NCBI GenBank assembly: GCA_039707655.1
Contig: CM077674.1
Span: 242,655,904-242,719,903, forward strand
Direction: 5' to 3'
Origin: Elymus sibiricus
Lineage: Eukaryota > Streptophyta > Magnoliopsida > Poales > Poaceae
DNA length: 64,000 nt
In this document: piece after piece, positions 1 through 10,753 of the stretch
Layout of the letters: each line of letters begins with the position of its first letter
Position numbering within the stretch: the first letter of the stretch is position 1
Notes under the pieces: generated by a model
The model's database searches: none
What the model saw: only the letters and a program-made list of their open reading frames with translations
Told to the model about the DNA's origin: nothing
Translations under genes and position numbers: made by a program

Positions 1-413
1 CATATCGCGTTCTATATGTTCCTCTTATCCAAACAACGCCGCTTAGCCCATATCCTTGCTAAGAGCATCTATAGCCGCAGATAGCAAATCGGACCCCTCA
101 AGCCCCCGTGGACATGCCGAACAGTGACCGGTCACACCTCAAATATGCTCATCTGCATCCGGATACATCATACTAGAAACCTTAAATCCATACAAAAGCA
201 TGCAAAGGATAAAATCCACATACTACGTAGATCAACTACCCTAATCCTCATCGAAGATGTCCACTATCTCTGTCCCCGCCTCAGGGTACATGGGCGGCAG
301 TCGCAGCACTAGCTCCTGCGGCTCCCCTCCTCTCGACCGTGGAAGAATCCACGCGTGAACGCTGGTTGCTGCTGGACTCCCCTTCGTCGGACACCCAGAT
401 CGCCAGGTAGACG
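1..413 (+). repeat. R1: first copy of the ~0.7 kb tandem block, with a truncated Harbinger-like end
   Basis: This stretch matches 8283-8691 and 10513-10800, with roughly 8% mismatch by eye to the former. A TAA at 60-62 is followed by GAGCATCTATAGCCG, which is the left terminal inverted repeat of the complete Harbinger-like element at 10576-11686. About 265 bp of that element remains (to ~326) before the sequence switches to a different right part. On the minus strand it keeps the C-terminal codons of the element's reading frame (ending IVDIFDED, stop near 241). It ends at the 5-bp sequence AGACG (409-413), where the Copia LTR begins. Confidence 0.8.
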
Positions 414-764
414 TGAAAGCACATTTGCTTCCTTGGTGGTTTTGGTAATTCATGTCAACATACATATTGTTGGACTAACACCTTTACCTAGTATATTTCA
501 GAAAAGTTCAACAGTGGCATGGCAAGGACATGATGGATGTGGACCCTTTCAAAATGCTAAGGACATGGACTGGCAAAGCTTCAAGACTCTACATTTTTGG
601 TTAAGTGATCCAAGATCACATTAAGTCCTATAGGAAAGCCAATACTATTAAAAGGGGATGAGGTTTTGATGATGAGTTTGTTTCTCAAGTGCTTGAAGAT
701 ATTGCTCCAAAACCCTCAACCACATTCTCCAAAACCCATCAAGTCCAAGCCCTAAAAGTCCATC

Positions 765-1080
765 TCGGTGCCACCGAACCTATTCCATCCGGACCCACCG
801 AGATGATCCCATACACTGCCACAGCCAAACCCTAACGCTTTGGTACTGCCAAAATGGATCTCGGTGTCACTGAGATGGCATGACCAAGTTTATGTAATGC
901 CATCGCTTCACTTCGGATTCACCGAGATGAAACGATCGGAATTTTCGAGACGAAGTTCTGCCCTAGCCATTGCACTTCGGTCGCTCCGAGTCATTTCGTT
1001 CGGTCTCACCGAAAAGCCTAACGGTCAAGCCTTTTACACTGGTCGGTCTCACCGAGATTTCTATCAGTGTCACCGAGTTG
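765..1080 (+). promoter_or_regulatory. Cluster of short palindromic motifs in the Copia LTR
   Basis: About eight imperfect inverted repeats are packed into 320 bp, for example CTCGGTGCCACCGA, TCGGATTCACCGAGA, CGGTCGCTCCGAG and CGGTCTCACCGA. The cluster lies just upstream of the TATA-like box at 1119. The same cluster recurs at about 9042-9360 in the second LTR, and weaker members occur at 6772-6945. Palindromic cis repeats in this LTR position are a known property of Sireviruses; a function as transcription-factor sites is inferred. Confidence 0.6.
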
Positions 1081-1118
1081 AGTCAAAAGCTTGCAACGGT
1101 TGGATTTTTGGTACTTCC

Positions 1119-1126
1119 TATTTATA
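1119..1126 (+). promoter_or_regulatory. TATA-like box of the Copia 5' LTR
   Basis: TATTTATA sits about 700 bp into the LTR, downstream of the palindrome cluster and upstream of a leader rich in AGAGA/ACCAC motifs. The same box is at 9398-9405 in the second LTR. Confidence 0.55.
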
Positions 1127-1900
1127 CCCTTCCACCCCCACCTACTCTCTAAGAGAGCCATTAGAACGAACCTACACTTCCACCATTCATTTTCTGAGAG
1201 AGAACCACCTACTTATGTGTTGAGATCAAGTCACTTCATTCCAATCATTTGAACCTTGATTTCTAGCCTTCCCCAAGTTGCTTTCCACTCAAATCCTTCT
1301 CCTACCAAAGCCGAATCTGTGAGAGAGTGATTGAGTGTTAGGGAGACTATCTTTTGAAGCACAAGAGCACGGAGTTCATCATCAACAACACATCTATTAC
1401 CTTTTGGAGAGTGGTGTCTCCTAGATTGGTTAGGTGTCACTTGGGAGCCTCCAAGATCATGTGGAGTTGAACCAAGGAGTTTGTAAGGGCAAGGAGATCG
1501 CCTACTTCGTGAAGATCTACCAGAGTGAGGCTAGTCCTTCGTGGACGTAAGCCATGGTGGAATAGACAAGATTGCTTCTTCATGGACCCTTCGTGGGTGG
1601 AGCCCTCCGTGGACTCGCGCAACCGCTACCCTTCGTGGGTTGAAGTCTCCACGCCAAAAAGCACCATGTCTTTATTGCGTTTGATCTTCTTTTCTCTACC
1701 CCATTACTTTCCGCACAATTGCATGTTGTACTAGTTCCGCTACTCTATCTCTAGATATGCATGTGTAGGAAGTATTGGTTGTATCTTAACTAGTGCCAAA
1801 ATCTGCCTAAACTTGAAGAAAATTAAAAACTGCACCTTTGGCTGGTTAAGTGTCTATCCACCCCCCCCCCCCTCTAGACCTATATTCTCGATCCTATAAT

Positions 1901-1913
1901 TGGCATTAGAGCC
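1901..1913 (+). other. Primer binding site of the Copia element (decayed, initiator tRNA-Met type)
   Basis: TGGCATTAGAGCC lies 2 bp after the LTR end. It differs at two positions (both transitions) from the TGGTATCAGAGCC that pairs with plant initiator tRNA-Met, consistent with age. Confidence 0.7.
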
Positions 1914-1953
1914 TTGGTCTCCATTGCTTTGGTTTAATCACCATTGGAGGAAG

Positions 1954-2600
1954 ATGGATGTGTCTACTTTGGGGAGTCTTAGACGTAGAGTGCCTATTCT
2001 CAATGGGGAGTATTATTACTTTTGGAAAGATGAAATGCTTTATATCTTTGATGAGTTCAATTTGAGAAAGTATGTTCATAGCCCATATGTGCCTCCCATT
2101 GACCCCTTGCGTCCAGCTCTTGAGAAAGAAAAATTGATATGCTTCATAATCTTAGAACCGTTAATCTTATTATTAGAGGATTACCTAGAATTGTGCTTGG
2201 TTGCATGCAAAACTTTGAGTGCGCCTATACTCTATGGAATGACTTGGAGAAGCGGTATCCCGACTACTCTTTAAAGAATCTTGATGAGATTCTTCATAAG
2301 ACCATTGCTTTTCACAAGATGAAGCCTAGTGATCCTAACTTTGATAATTGTTTGTTTGAGCTTCGTGATCTTATGCGTGCTAAAGGTGATGTTGGAACCA
2401 TTAGCAACATCATAATGGAAGCCATTAGACTTCATAAACTTGAACATTGTCATGATCATGAAATTAACGAATCCATTTCCTTAGGTGATGATCACATACA
2501 TGTTGATGATGACGAAGTTGAGCATGGCTATTATGATGAAGACAAAGAATTTGACATCGAATATGAGAAGACTATGAGAAATCTTAGTCTCATGGCAAAT
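1954..2600 (+). pseudogene. Copia gag, frameshifted and shortened
   Basis: The reading frame opens at ATG 1954 (MDVSTLGSLRRRVPILNG) and shows the N-terminal pattern of plant Copia Gag (UBN2 type). It shifts frame at about 2130-2150: after that the Gag-like residues (CMQNFECAYTLWNDLEKRYP) continue in the frame starting at 2139. No CCHC zinc knuckle can be found before the protease motif at 2631, so the nucleic-acid binding segment appears deleted. Gag would package the element RNA into cytoplasmic particles; this copy could not. Confidence 0.75.
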
Positions 2601-3986
2601 CTTCGAGATTACATGGCCGGAGGAAAAGAATGGATTCTTGATAGTGGATGCACCGATCACATGACTGGAGATAGAGACATGTTTCGTGAGCTTGCTAAAA
2701 ATGATGGTCCACGCAAGTATGTGACTTTTGGAGACAACTCCAAGGGTAAGGTACTTGGCCTTGGTAAGGTGGCCATATCCAATGATAGCTCTATTCAAAA
2801 TGTTATGCTTGTTGAATCTCTTGGTTACAATCTTCTTTTCGTATCTAGACTAGCCGACTTTGGTTTCAATGTTCTATTTACCAAAGCAGATTGCCAAGTG
2901 TTTCGTCGAGATAATCATAATATGGTCTTTACCGGCATTCGTAGAGGAGATCTATACATTGTTAACTTCACTAAAAGAGCCCAACCTCGTACATGTCTAA
3001 TTGCAAAATCTTCTAAAGGTTGGTTATGGCATAGAAGGCTAGGACATGTTGGCATGCGAAATCTTGATAAACTTGTTAAAGGAGATCATATTCTTGGTGT
3101 TAAAGATGTTATCTTTGACAAGGATAGACTTTGTAGTGCTTTACAAGTAGGAAAACAAGTTGGAGGAAGTCATCCTGTGAAGAACATCATGACCACAAGG
3201 AGACCACTCAAACTACTCCATATGGATCTCTTCGGTCCCAACGCTTATAAGAGCCTTGGTGGTAACTCTTTCGGTTTGGTCATAGTTGATGATTTTTCCA
3301 GATTTATGTGGGTGTTCTTTCTCGATGACAAATCGCGGGTACAAAAGATCTTCAAGAACTTCGCTAGGAAGGCCCAAAATCAATTTGACGTGAAGATCAA
3401 GAAGGTTCAAAGTGACAACAGAACGGACTTCAAGAACGCTAATGTGGATACCTTTCTTGATGAAGAAGGTATCTCACATGAGTTCTCCGCTACGTACACA
3501 CCTCAACAAAATGGAGTTGTTGAGGGGAAGAACCGGACTCTCATCGAGATGGCGAGAACAATGCTAGATGAATACAAGATGCCAAAACACTTTTGGGTGG
3601 AAGCGGTTGAGATGGCTTGTCATGCTACAAATCGACTTTACCTTCACAAGCTTCTTGGTAAAACGGCGTATGAGCTGCTCACCGGTAACAAACCACAAGT
3701 TGGATACTTTCGAGTATTTGGCTCAAAATGTTACATCCTTGATAAGCATCGTCGTTCAAAATTCGCTCCTAAATCACATGAAGGTTTCCTACTCGATTAC
3801 GGATCGAACTCTCACACTTACCGTGTCTACAACAACTTCACTCGAAAAGTTGAAGAGACGGTAGATGTGAAGTTTGATGAGACTAACGGCTCGCAAGTCG
3901 AGCAATTGCCAATTGATGCAAGAGATCAAGAACCATCGGAAGCAATACAAGACTTGTCTATTGCAAGATTCGTCCCATGGAGGTGA
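2139..3986 (+). pseudogene. Copia gag end, protease and integrase (longest surviving frame)
   Basis: This open frame of 615 codons covers, in order: the Gag remainder, an aspartic protease active site (ILDSGCTDHM, with DSG at 2640-2648), the GAG-pre-integrase zinc region (WLWHRRLGH at 3021) and the integrase core. The catalytic triad is present: Asp at 3225-3227 (HMDLFGP), Asp at 3414-3416 (QSDN) and Glu at 3522-3524 (GVVEGKNRT). Two defects are visible: the second zinc-finger CxxC reads CSAL (3132-3143), and the residue after QSDN is Arg (3420-3422). The frame ends at 3986 through a frameshift into the linker frame that starts at 3977. Gene order PR-IN-RT-RH identifies superfamily Copia (Pseudoviridae-type). 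Confidence 0.9.
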
Positions 3987-4172
3987 AGGAGAGTACTTCG
4001 TCTATTCAAGTGGAAGCCCCCACTTCTCGTCAAAGAGATCCACAAGTTGACATGGAGGCATCCACAAGTGGTACTCGTCAAGACACAGAGAATGAGGAAG
4101 TACAACAAGAAGATCCACCGCAACCTCCTTCTCCACCACCTCACGACAACAACAATAACAATGAGGAAGACA

Positions 4173-4213
<41 letters not shown>

Positions 4214-4360
4214 AATTATGAGGAAGCCACACCACAACCCAAGCAAAAGCTACCTCGAGTTAGAGCAAGAATTGACAAGAACCATCCCGTCGAGCAAATT
4301 CTTGGCGACATCAAATCCGGGAGAATCACTCGCTCTGAATCTCGTTTAGCTAACTTTTGA
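3977..4360 (+). pseudogene. Copia integrase-RT linker with poly-Asp run
   Basis: A 127-codon frame holds a hydrophilic linker: Gln/Pro/Ser-rich, then a (GAT)n run at 4174-4213 coding for polyaspartate, then a basic stretch ending at a TGA (4358-4360). The sequence after the stop continues in the same frame with RT-like residues, so the stop is a point lesion inside the polyprotein. Similar linkers precede RT in Sirevirus-type Copia elements. The antisense poly-His and poly-Met frames here are shadows of the triplet repeat. Confidence 0.7.
4174..4213 (+). repeat. (GAT)n microsatellite
   Basis: About 13 uninterrupted GAT/ATG triplets lie inside the Copia coding region, read as consecutive aspartates in the polyprotein frame. 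Confidence 0.9.
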
Positions 4361-5670
4361 GAACATTACTCATTCAACTCTAGTATTGAACCTATGAAGG
4401 TAGAAGAAGCTCTCAAAAATCCGGATTGGGTAAATGCTATGCATGAAGAACTACACAACTTCGAGAGGAATCAAGTTTGGACGTTGGTTGATAAGCCCAA
4501 AGATGAGCAAAACGTCATCAGAACCAAATGGGTTTTTACGGAACAAGCAACATGAGGACAGACAAGTTGTACACAACAAGGCTCGCCTTATGGCTCAAGG
4601 CTACACACAAGTCGAAGGTATGGACTATGGTGAGACCTATGCCCCCGTTGCTAGACTTGAGTCCATTCGCATTCTTCTTGCTTATGCCAATCACCATGAT
4701 ATCACCCTTTATCAAATGGATATTAAAAGTTCTTTCTTAAATGGTGAAATTGAGGAGGAAGTTTATGTTAAACAACCTCCCGGCTTTGTTAATCCCAAGA
4801 AACCAAAGCACGTTTACAAACTTCATAAAGCTCTTTATGGTCTCAAGCAAGTCCCTAGAGCTTAGTATAAATGCTTAACAAAGTTTCTTCTTGAAAAGGG
4901 TTTCAAAATTGGGAAAATTGATCAACCTTGTTCCTAAAAGAGTTAATGGAGAACTATTTGTATGCCAAATATATGTTGATGATATCATTTTTGGATCTAC
5001 TAATCCCTCTTTTAGCAAAAAGTTTCGAAGGTTGATGTCGAAAAAGTACGAGATGTCTATGATGTGTGAACTCAAATTCTTCCTTGGTTTGCAAATCAAG
5101 CAAACTAAAGAGGGTAACTTTGTTTCTCAAACAAAGTATGCCAAGGACTTATTCAAGAAGTTCAACATGCAAGAAAGTAAAGGTATGAAAACTCCCATGC
5201 CTACTAGCAGACATCTTGACTTGACTAAGGATGGCAAACCGGTTGATCAAAATGTTTACCGATCCATGATTGGTTCATTGTTATATCTATGTGCCTCCCG
5301 TCCCGACATTATGCTAAGTGTGTGCATGTGTGCGCGCTACCAAGCGGCACCAAAGGAATGTCATCTTAAGGCCATGAAAAGAATTGTGAGGTACTTGTTA
5401 CATACACCAAACTTTGGCATTTGGTATCCCAATGGATCCTCTTTTGATCTTGTTGGCTACTCTGATTCGGACTATGCCGGAGACAAGGTTGATAGAAAAT
5501 CCACTTCGGGTACATGTCAATTTCTTGGTAGATCTCTTGTGTCTTGGTCTTCCAAGAAGCAAAATTCGGTATCTCTATCTACCGCCGAAGCGGAATACAA
5601 TGCCGCCGGATGTTGTTTTGCACAATTGTTATGGATGACACAAACTCTCAAAGACTATGGGTACATGTGA
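4361..5670 (+). pseudogene. Copia reverse transcriptase and start of RNase H, several breaks
   Basis: RT-like residues begin directly after the stop at 4358. A frameshift near 4535 leads into the frame ending at 4865, which contains the first catalytic Asp ([12 protein letters not shown], Asp at 4719-4721). A TAG at 4863-4865 and a further frameshift around 4925-4940 follow. The next frame (4891-5670) carries YVDD (4972-4983), the RT connection and the RNase H residues Asp (GYSDSDYAGD, 5464-5466) and Glu (STAEAEY, 5587-5589). It ends at TGA 5668-5670. RT and RNase H would copy the element RNA into DNA; at least four lesions make this copy inactive. Confidence 0.88.
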
Positions 5671-5924
5671 AACATGTTCCATTGCTATGTGACAATGAGA
5701 ATGCTATTAAGATTGCACACAATCCTGTGCAACATTCTCGAACTAAGCATATTGAAGTTCGTCATCACTTTATTCGAGATCATGTTGCTAAAGGTGACAT
5801 TGACCTTAAGCATGTTCGTACCGACAAACAATTGGCGGATATCTTCACTAAACCTCTTGATGAGAAGATATATTGCCACTTTAGAAGTGAGTTGAATATC
5901 ATTGATGCTTCCAACGTGAACTAG
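5671..5924 (+). pseudogene. Copia RNase H C-terminus, out of frame
   Basis: After a frameshift at about 5665-5675 the last RNase H segment continues in another frame: [13 protein letters not shown] (Asp at 5691-5693) and ADIFTKPL, the usual end of Copia Pol. The frame stops at 5922-5924. No envelope-like frame follows in the next 1.4 kb. Confidence 0.85.
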
Positions 5925-7702
5925 AAACTCGCTTGGATGCATGCAAGGGCATGAGCTCTCTTGACTAATCCTTGATGATTCTCTTATGATAATTATATCA
6001 TATCTTGGATACAATGTTCCCTTGTATTGCATTTAATCTTCTTGTAGGTACTTGGATAAGTTTCATTTCACAAGATTGCATTCCACTCCTATCTTGAGCA
6101 ATCTTGCATGAACAAAGTAACAAGGACCTATGTGTTGTGTTCAAGGAACAAGACAACAACAAAATATCCTTTGACAACATTTGATAATTCATTTTCACTC
6201 TTGTCATTTTGGATATACATGTTGTTCCTTGCAAGACTAACCCATGTAGGAAGAAGAACTACAAAAGAAGAAGGATTGCTCCCAACTTCCATCATGAGCA
6301 TCCACAACAAGTTCAACTGCATGACAAAGTCAACAACAACCAAACCCAATGTAAGTAAGCACATCTTAGGGAAGCTTTACTCAAAGACATGAGCTCAAGC
6401 AACTCAACAAGATGTGAATACATTGAAATGCTTAAACAAAAAATGGCAACCCCATTTTGAGCTTAATGATGAGTATGACCTATGATCAAGTGATCTCACT
6501 TGACTCCTAAGTCAATATACTCTAACATAGGTGACCTAGTCGCCGACCCTCCTCTAGATGAAGTTCTCTAGTCTTGTCTTATTTTTTTTATCTTGTGTTT
6601 TTATTGCTTTGCCTCACTTCATCTAATTGTATTCCTTCTTGCATTTCCTTCTCTTGTTTTAGCTAAGTTTTCTTCTAGACAATTCATTGCAAATCTTATT
6701 TGAATTCCTTGAATATCTTTGTGAGCATTTTGCTAAGTGAGCTGAGTTGACAAAATATTCTCTCTACTTTGAAATCGGTCCCTCCGACCTGAAACATATC
6801 GGTTACATCGAAATGCACTTAACATTGCATATCAGTTTATCGGTACAACCAAAAAGGACAAAATCGGATCCACTGATATGATCCTTTTGTGAGATACCTA
6901 TCTCGGACTCACCGATGGATACATCTCGGAGTCACCGAATTCGCAGCTTATAGAACCTTTTGTCAAATTATCTTTATTTCTTTTCCAGCTCCACTCAATG
7001 ATTCTATCCCTCTGCCGGCATCCAACATACATTGTGGCTAGCTGTGTCTCTCGAGGACCACACCCACTTGGTCAATAACCTTGAAGCTGAACCCTTCTTG
7101 GAAATTAATGTCAAAGGGGGAGAGAGATGCACATCAAAGCTTATTACAAATCTCTTCTTTATCAAAAGGAATATCCTAAAGGGAGAGAGATGCATTTTAT
7201 AAGAGGAGAGAACCCTACATGCTTCTAAGAGGGGAGAAACATGTACTTGATCCTAGTTGATTGACTATGTTGTAATTTTGAATGTTTGCTCTGATTTTGT
7301 CTCACCCTACCCACTCCCAATATCTAACTCTAAGATTTAGGGGGAGAGGAAGCTCAAGTCAAGTTTAGGGGGGAAAATCTTGATCTTTTGGGGACATGTT
7401 TGCACTTAAGGAAGTACTCACCCCATGATACTCTCTTCTTTACATGTCATCCCTATCTTGGTGTTCTTCTTGGTCTTGTGTCCATTCCCTTTGGAGAAAT
7501 TATCTTGTGTTGTCTAACCCTGTTTTCTCAAGTGTATTTCTACAGGGATTTGATAAAGCACCTCATAGTAAGTATATGCATCACACTCATGTGCATGATG
7601 ATCTCTTGCTTAATTGCACATACTTTTTGCAAGAGAGAATCATGAACATGAAGGTACTCTCACTTTCATCATGTTGCTTTGATGCATATAGCCAAGATAC
7701 AT
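5925..7702 (+). mobile_element. Copia 3' non-coding interior with multiple polypurine tracts
   Basis: No convincing coding frame is seen. Short palindromic TCGGT/ACCGA motifs recur at 6772-6945. Six purine tracts follow between 7113 and 7377 (7113-7127, 7178-7190, 7201-7212, 7227-7239, 7339-7350, 7367-7377), the repeated-PPT arrangement known from Sireviruses. The interior ends abruptly at 7702, where sequence of the R block begins; no LTR follows directly, so the 3' end was rearranged. Confidence 0.65.
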
Positions 7703-8344
7703 GTCACGCCTCAAATATGCTCCTCTGCATCCGGATACCTCATACTAGAAACCTTAAATCCATACAAAAGCATGCAAAGGATAAAATCCACGTACTACGT
7801 AGATCAACTACCCTAATCCTCGTCGGAGATGTCCACTATCTCTCTCCCCGGCTCCGGGTACATGGGCGGTAGTCGCAGCTCTAGCTCCTGCGGCTCTCCT
7901 CCTCTCGACCGTGGAAGAATCCCCGCGCGAACGCTGGTTGCTGCTGGACTCCCCTCCGCCGGACGCCCAGATCACCAGGTAGACGCCGCTGCTCGCCTCC
8001 ACTTCCCTAGACGGCTAGGTCGCTAGGCCTACTGCGCTTCGTCGGCCGTCGGCCACGCTCAAGCTCTACCCGGCGCCAACGAGGTTGTTGAGGAATGGGC
8101 CGGGGCTGAGATGGGCAGTTGCGATCTGTATTTGTTAATCTCGTTTGTGGAAAAACGACTAATACTCGTTTTCCCACAAACCCGGAATTCTGGGTTTTTA
8201 AGAAACGAGTTTCCTATATTCATGGGTTTGTTAGAGGAGCCAAACAAGATTTTGTATGGTTAGGCCGTTTTCCTGGCTTTCGCAGATCGCATTCTATATG
8301 TTCCTCTTATCCAAACAACGCCGCTTAGCCCATATCCTTGCTAA
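7703..8344 (+). repeat. R2: uninterrupted copy of the tandem block, 5' truncated
   Basis: It begins inside the Harbinger-like left end (GTCACGCCTC), about 120 bp short of the terminus. It then runs without interruption through the site that carries the LTR in R1 and R3 (GGTAGACGCCGCTGCTC at about 7978-7994) to the CTTGC before the TAA at 8342. It therefore shows the empty target site of the Copia insertion. Confidence 0.8.
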
Positions 8345-8691
8345 GAGCATCTACAGCCGCGGATAGCAAATCGGACCCCTCAAACCCCCGCGGACGCGCC
8401 GGACAGTGACCGGTCACGCCTCAAATATGCTCATCTGCATCCGGATAATACTAGAAACCTTAAATCCATACAAAAGCATGCAAAGGATAAATTCCACATA
8501 CAACGTAGATCAACTACCCTAATCCTCGTCGGAGATGTCCACTATCTCCGTCCCCGGCTCCGGGTACATGGGCGGCAGTCAAAACTCTAGCTCGAGTGGC
8601 TCCCCTCCTCTCAACCGTGGAAGAATCTGCGTGCAAACGCCAGTTGCTGCCGGACTCCCCTTCGCTAGACGCCCAGATTGCCAGGTAGACG
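8345..8691 (+). repeat. R3, left part: Harbinger-like end up to the LTR insertion
   Basis: TAA (8342-8344) is followed by the left terminal inverted repeat GAGCATCTACAGCCG. About 260 bp are shared with the complete element at 10576, then the alternative right part found in R1 and R2. It ends AGACG (8687-8691) directly before the LTR. The right part of R3 resumes at 10212. Confidence 0.8.
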
Positions 8692-10211
8692 TGAAAGCAC
8701 ATTTGCTCCCTTGGTGGTTTTGGTAATTCATGTTAACATACATATTGTTTGACTAACACCTTTACCTAGTATATTTCATAAAAGTTCAACAGTGGCATGG
8801 CAAGGACATGATGGATGTGGACCCTTTCAAAATGCTAAGGACATGGATTGGCAAAGCTTCAAGACTCTACATTTTTGGTTAAGTGATCCAAGATCACATT
8901 GAATGCTATAGGAAAGCCAATACTATTAAAAGGGGATGAGCTTTTGATGATGAGTTTGTTGCTCAAGTGCTTGAAGATATTGCTCCAAAACCCTCAACCA
9001 CATTCTCCAAAACCCATCAAGTCCAAACCCTAAAAGTCCATCTCGGTCCCACCGAACCTATTCCATCCGGACCCATCGAGATGATCCCATACACTGCCAC
9101 AGCCAAACCCTAACGCTTCGGTACTGTCGAAATGGATCTCGGTCTCACCGAGATGGCATGACCAAGTTTCTGTAATGCCATCGCTTCACTTCGGATTCAC
9201 CGAGATGAAACGATCGGAATTTCCGGGATGAAGTTCTGCCCTAGCCATTGCACTTCGGTCGCTCCGAGTCATTCCGTTCGGTCTCACCGAAAAGCCTAAC
9301 GGTCAAGCCTTTTACACAGGTCGTTCTCACCGAGATTTCTGATCGGTGTCACCGAGTTGAGTCAAAAGCTTGTAACGGTTGGATTTTCAGTGCTGCCTAT
9401 TTATACCCTTCCACCTCCACCTACTCTCTAAGAGAGCCATCAGAACGAACCTACACTTCCACCATTCGTTTTCTGAGAGAGAACCACCTACTCATGTGTT
9501 GAGATCAAGTCACTTCATTCCAATCATCTGAACCTTGATTTCTAGCCTTCCCCAAGTTGCTTTCCACTCAAATCCTTCTCCTACCAAAAGCCAAATCTGT
9601 GAGAGAGTGATTGAGTGTTAGGGAGACTATCTTTTGAAGCACAAGAGCAAGTTCATCATCAACAACACATCTATTACCTTTTGGAGAGTGGTGTCTCCTA
9701 GATTGGTTAGGTGTCACATAGGAGCCTCCAAGATCATGTGGAGTTGAACCAAGGAGTTTGTAAGGGCAAGGAGATCGCCTACTTCGTGAAGATCTACCCG
9801 AGTGAGGCTAGTCCTTCATGGACGTAAGCCATGGTGGAATGGACAAGTTTGCTTCTTCGTGGACCCTTTGTGGGTGGAGCCCTCCGTGGACTCGCGCAAC
9901 CGCTACCCCTCGTGGGTTGAAGTCTCCATCAACGTGGACGTAGGATAGCACCACCTATCGGAACCACGCCAAAAACCACCGTGTCTTCATTGTGTTTGAT
10001 CTTATTTTCTCTACCCCATTACTTTCCACACAATTGCATGTTGTACTATTTCTGTTGCTCTATCTCTAGATATGCATGTGTAGGAAGTATTGGTTGTATC
10101 TTAACTAGTGCCAAAATATGCCTAAACTTCAAGAAAATTAAAAACTGCACCTTTGGCTAGTTAAGTGTCTATTCACCCCCCTCCCTCTAGACCTATCTTC
10201 TCGATCCTACA
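8692..10211 (+). repeat. Copia solo LTR (or 3' LTR after duplication)
   Basis: A 1520-bp LTR (TGAAAGCAC...CTACA) homologous along its length to 414-1898. It is flanked by AGACG (8687-8691) and AGATG (10212-10216), a 5-bp target duplication with one C-to-T change. No primer site or interior follows. The empty-site sequence in R2 confirms both edges. TATTTATA lies at 9398-9405. Confidence 0.9.
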
Positions 10212-10575
10212 AGATGCCGTTGCTCGCCTCCACTTCCCTAGACAGCTAGGTCGCTAGGCCTACTGCGCTTCGTCGGCTGCCAGCCTCGCTCAAGCTCTAC
10301 CCGGTGCCAACGAGGTTGTTGAGGAACTGGCGGGGGCGGAGATGGGCAGTTGCGATCTGTATTTGTTAATCGCGTTTGTGGAAAAACGACTAATACTCGT
10401 TTTCCCACAAACCCGGAATTTTGGGTTCTTAAGAGACGAGTTTCCTATATTCATGGGTTTGTTAGAGGAGCCAAACAAGATTTTGTATGGCTAGGCCGTT
10501 TTCCTGGCATTCGCAGATTGCGTTCTATATGTTCCTCTTATCCAAACAACGCCGCTTAGCCCATATCCTTGCTAA
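10212..10575 (+). repeat. R3, right part
   Basis: It resumes the block right after the LTR (AGATGCCGTTGCTCGCC) and matches 7980-8344 to the TAA at 10573-10575, which is the left target duplication of the complete Harbinger-like element. It contains a short local repeat around a GTTTGTGGAAAAACGACTAA segment. No coding potential is seen. Confidence 0.75.
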
Positions 10576-10753
10576 GAGCATCTACAGCCACAGATAGCAA
10601 ATCGGACCCCTCAAACCCCCACGGACGCGCCGGACAGTGACCGGTCACGCCTCAAATATGCTCATCTGCATCCGGATACCTCATACTAGAAACCTTAAAT
10701 CCATACAAAAGCATGCAGCGGATAAAATCCATGTACTACATAGATCAACTACC

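Larger units (their letters stand above)
414..1898 (+). repeat. 5' LTR of Copia element (Maximus/SIRE-like)
   Basis: The LTR is about 1485 bp, opens TGAAAGCACATTTG and ends CCTATA (a decayed CA end; the sister LTR ends CCTACA). It aligns over its whole length with 8692-10211. The flank AGACG (409-413) matches the left flank of that second LTR. Within it lie a series of imperfect palindromes of the form TCGGT-N-ACCGA (about 765-1080), a TATTTATA box at 1119-1126 and a C-tract near 1859-1872. It lacks a ~35 bp segment found in the other copy (around 9930-9965). The assignment to the Maximus/SIRE group rests on LTR length, the palindrome cluster and the multiple polypurine tracts inside. Confidence 0.85.

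Noticed and set aside
4002..4246. Poly-His, poly-Ile and poly-Met frames around 4170-4213
   Set aside because: They are other-frame readings of the (GAT)n run inside the Copia polyprotein.
5925..7100. Possible envelope-like frame after Copia Pol
   Set aside because: Only short frames (under 120 codons) are open, with no signal peptide or transmembrane pattern.
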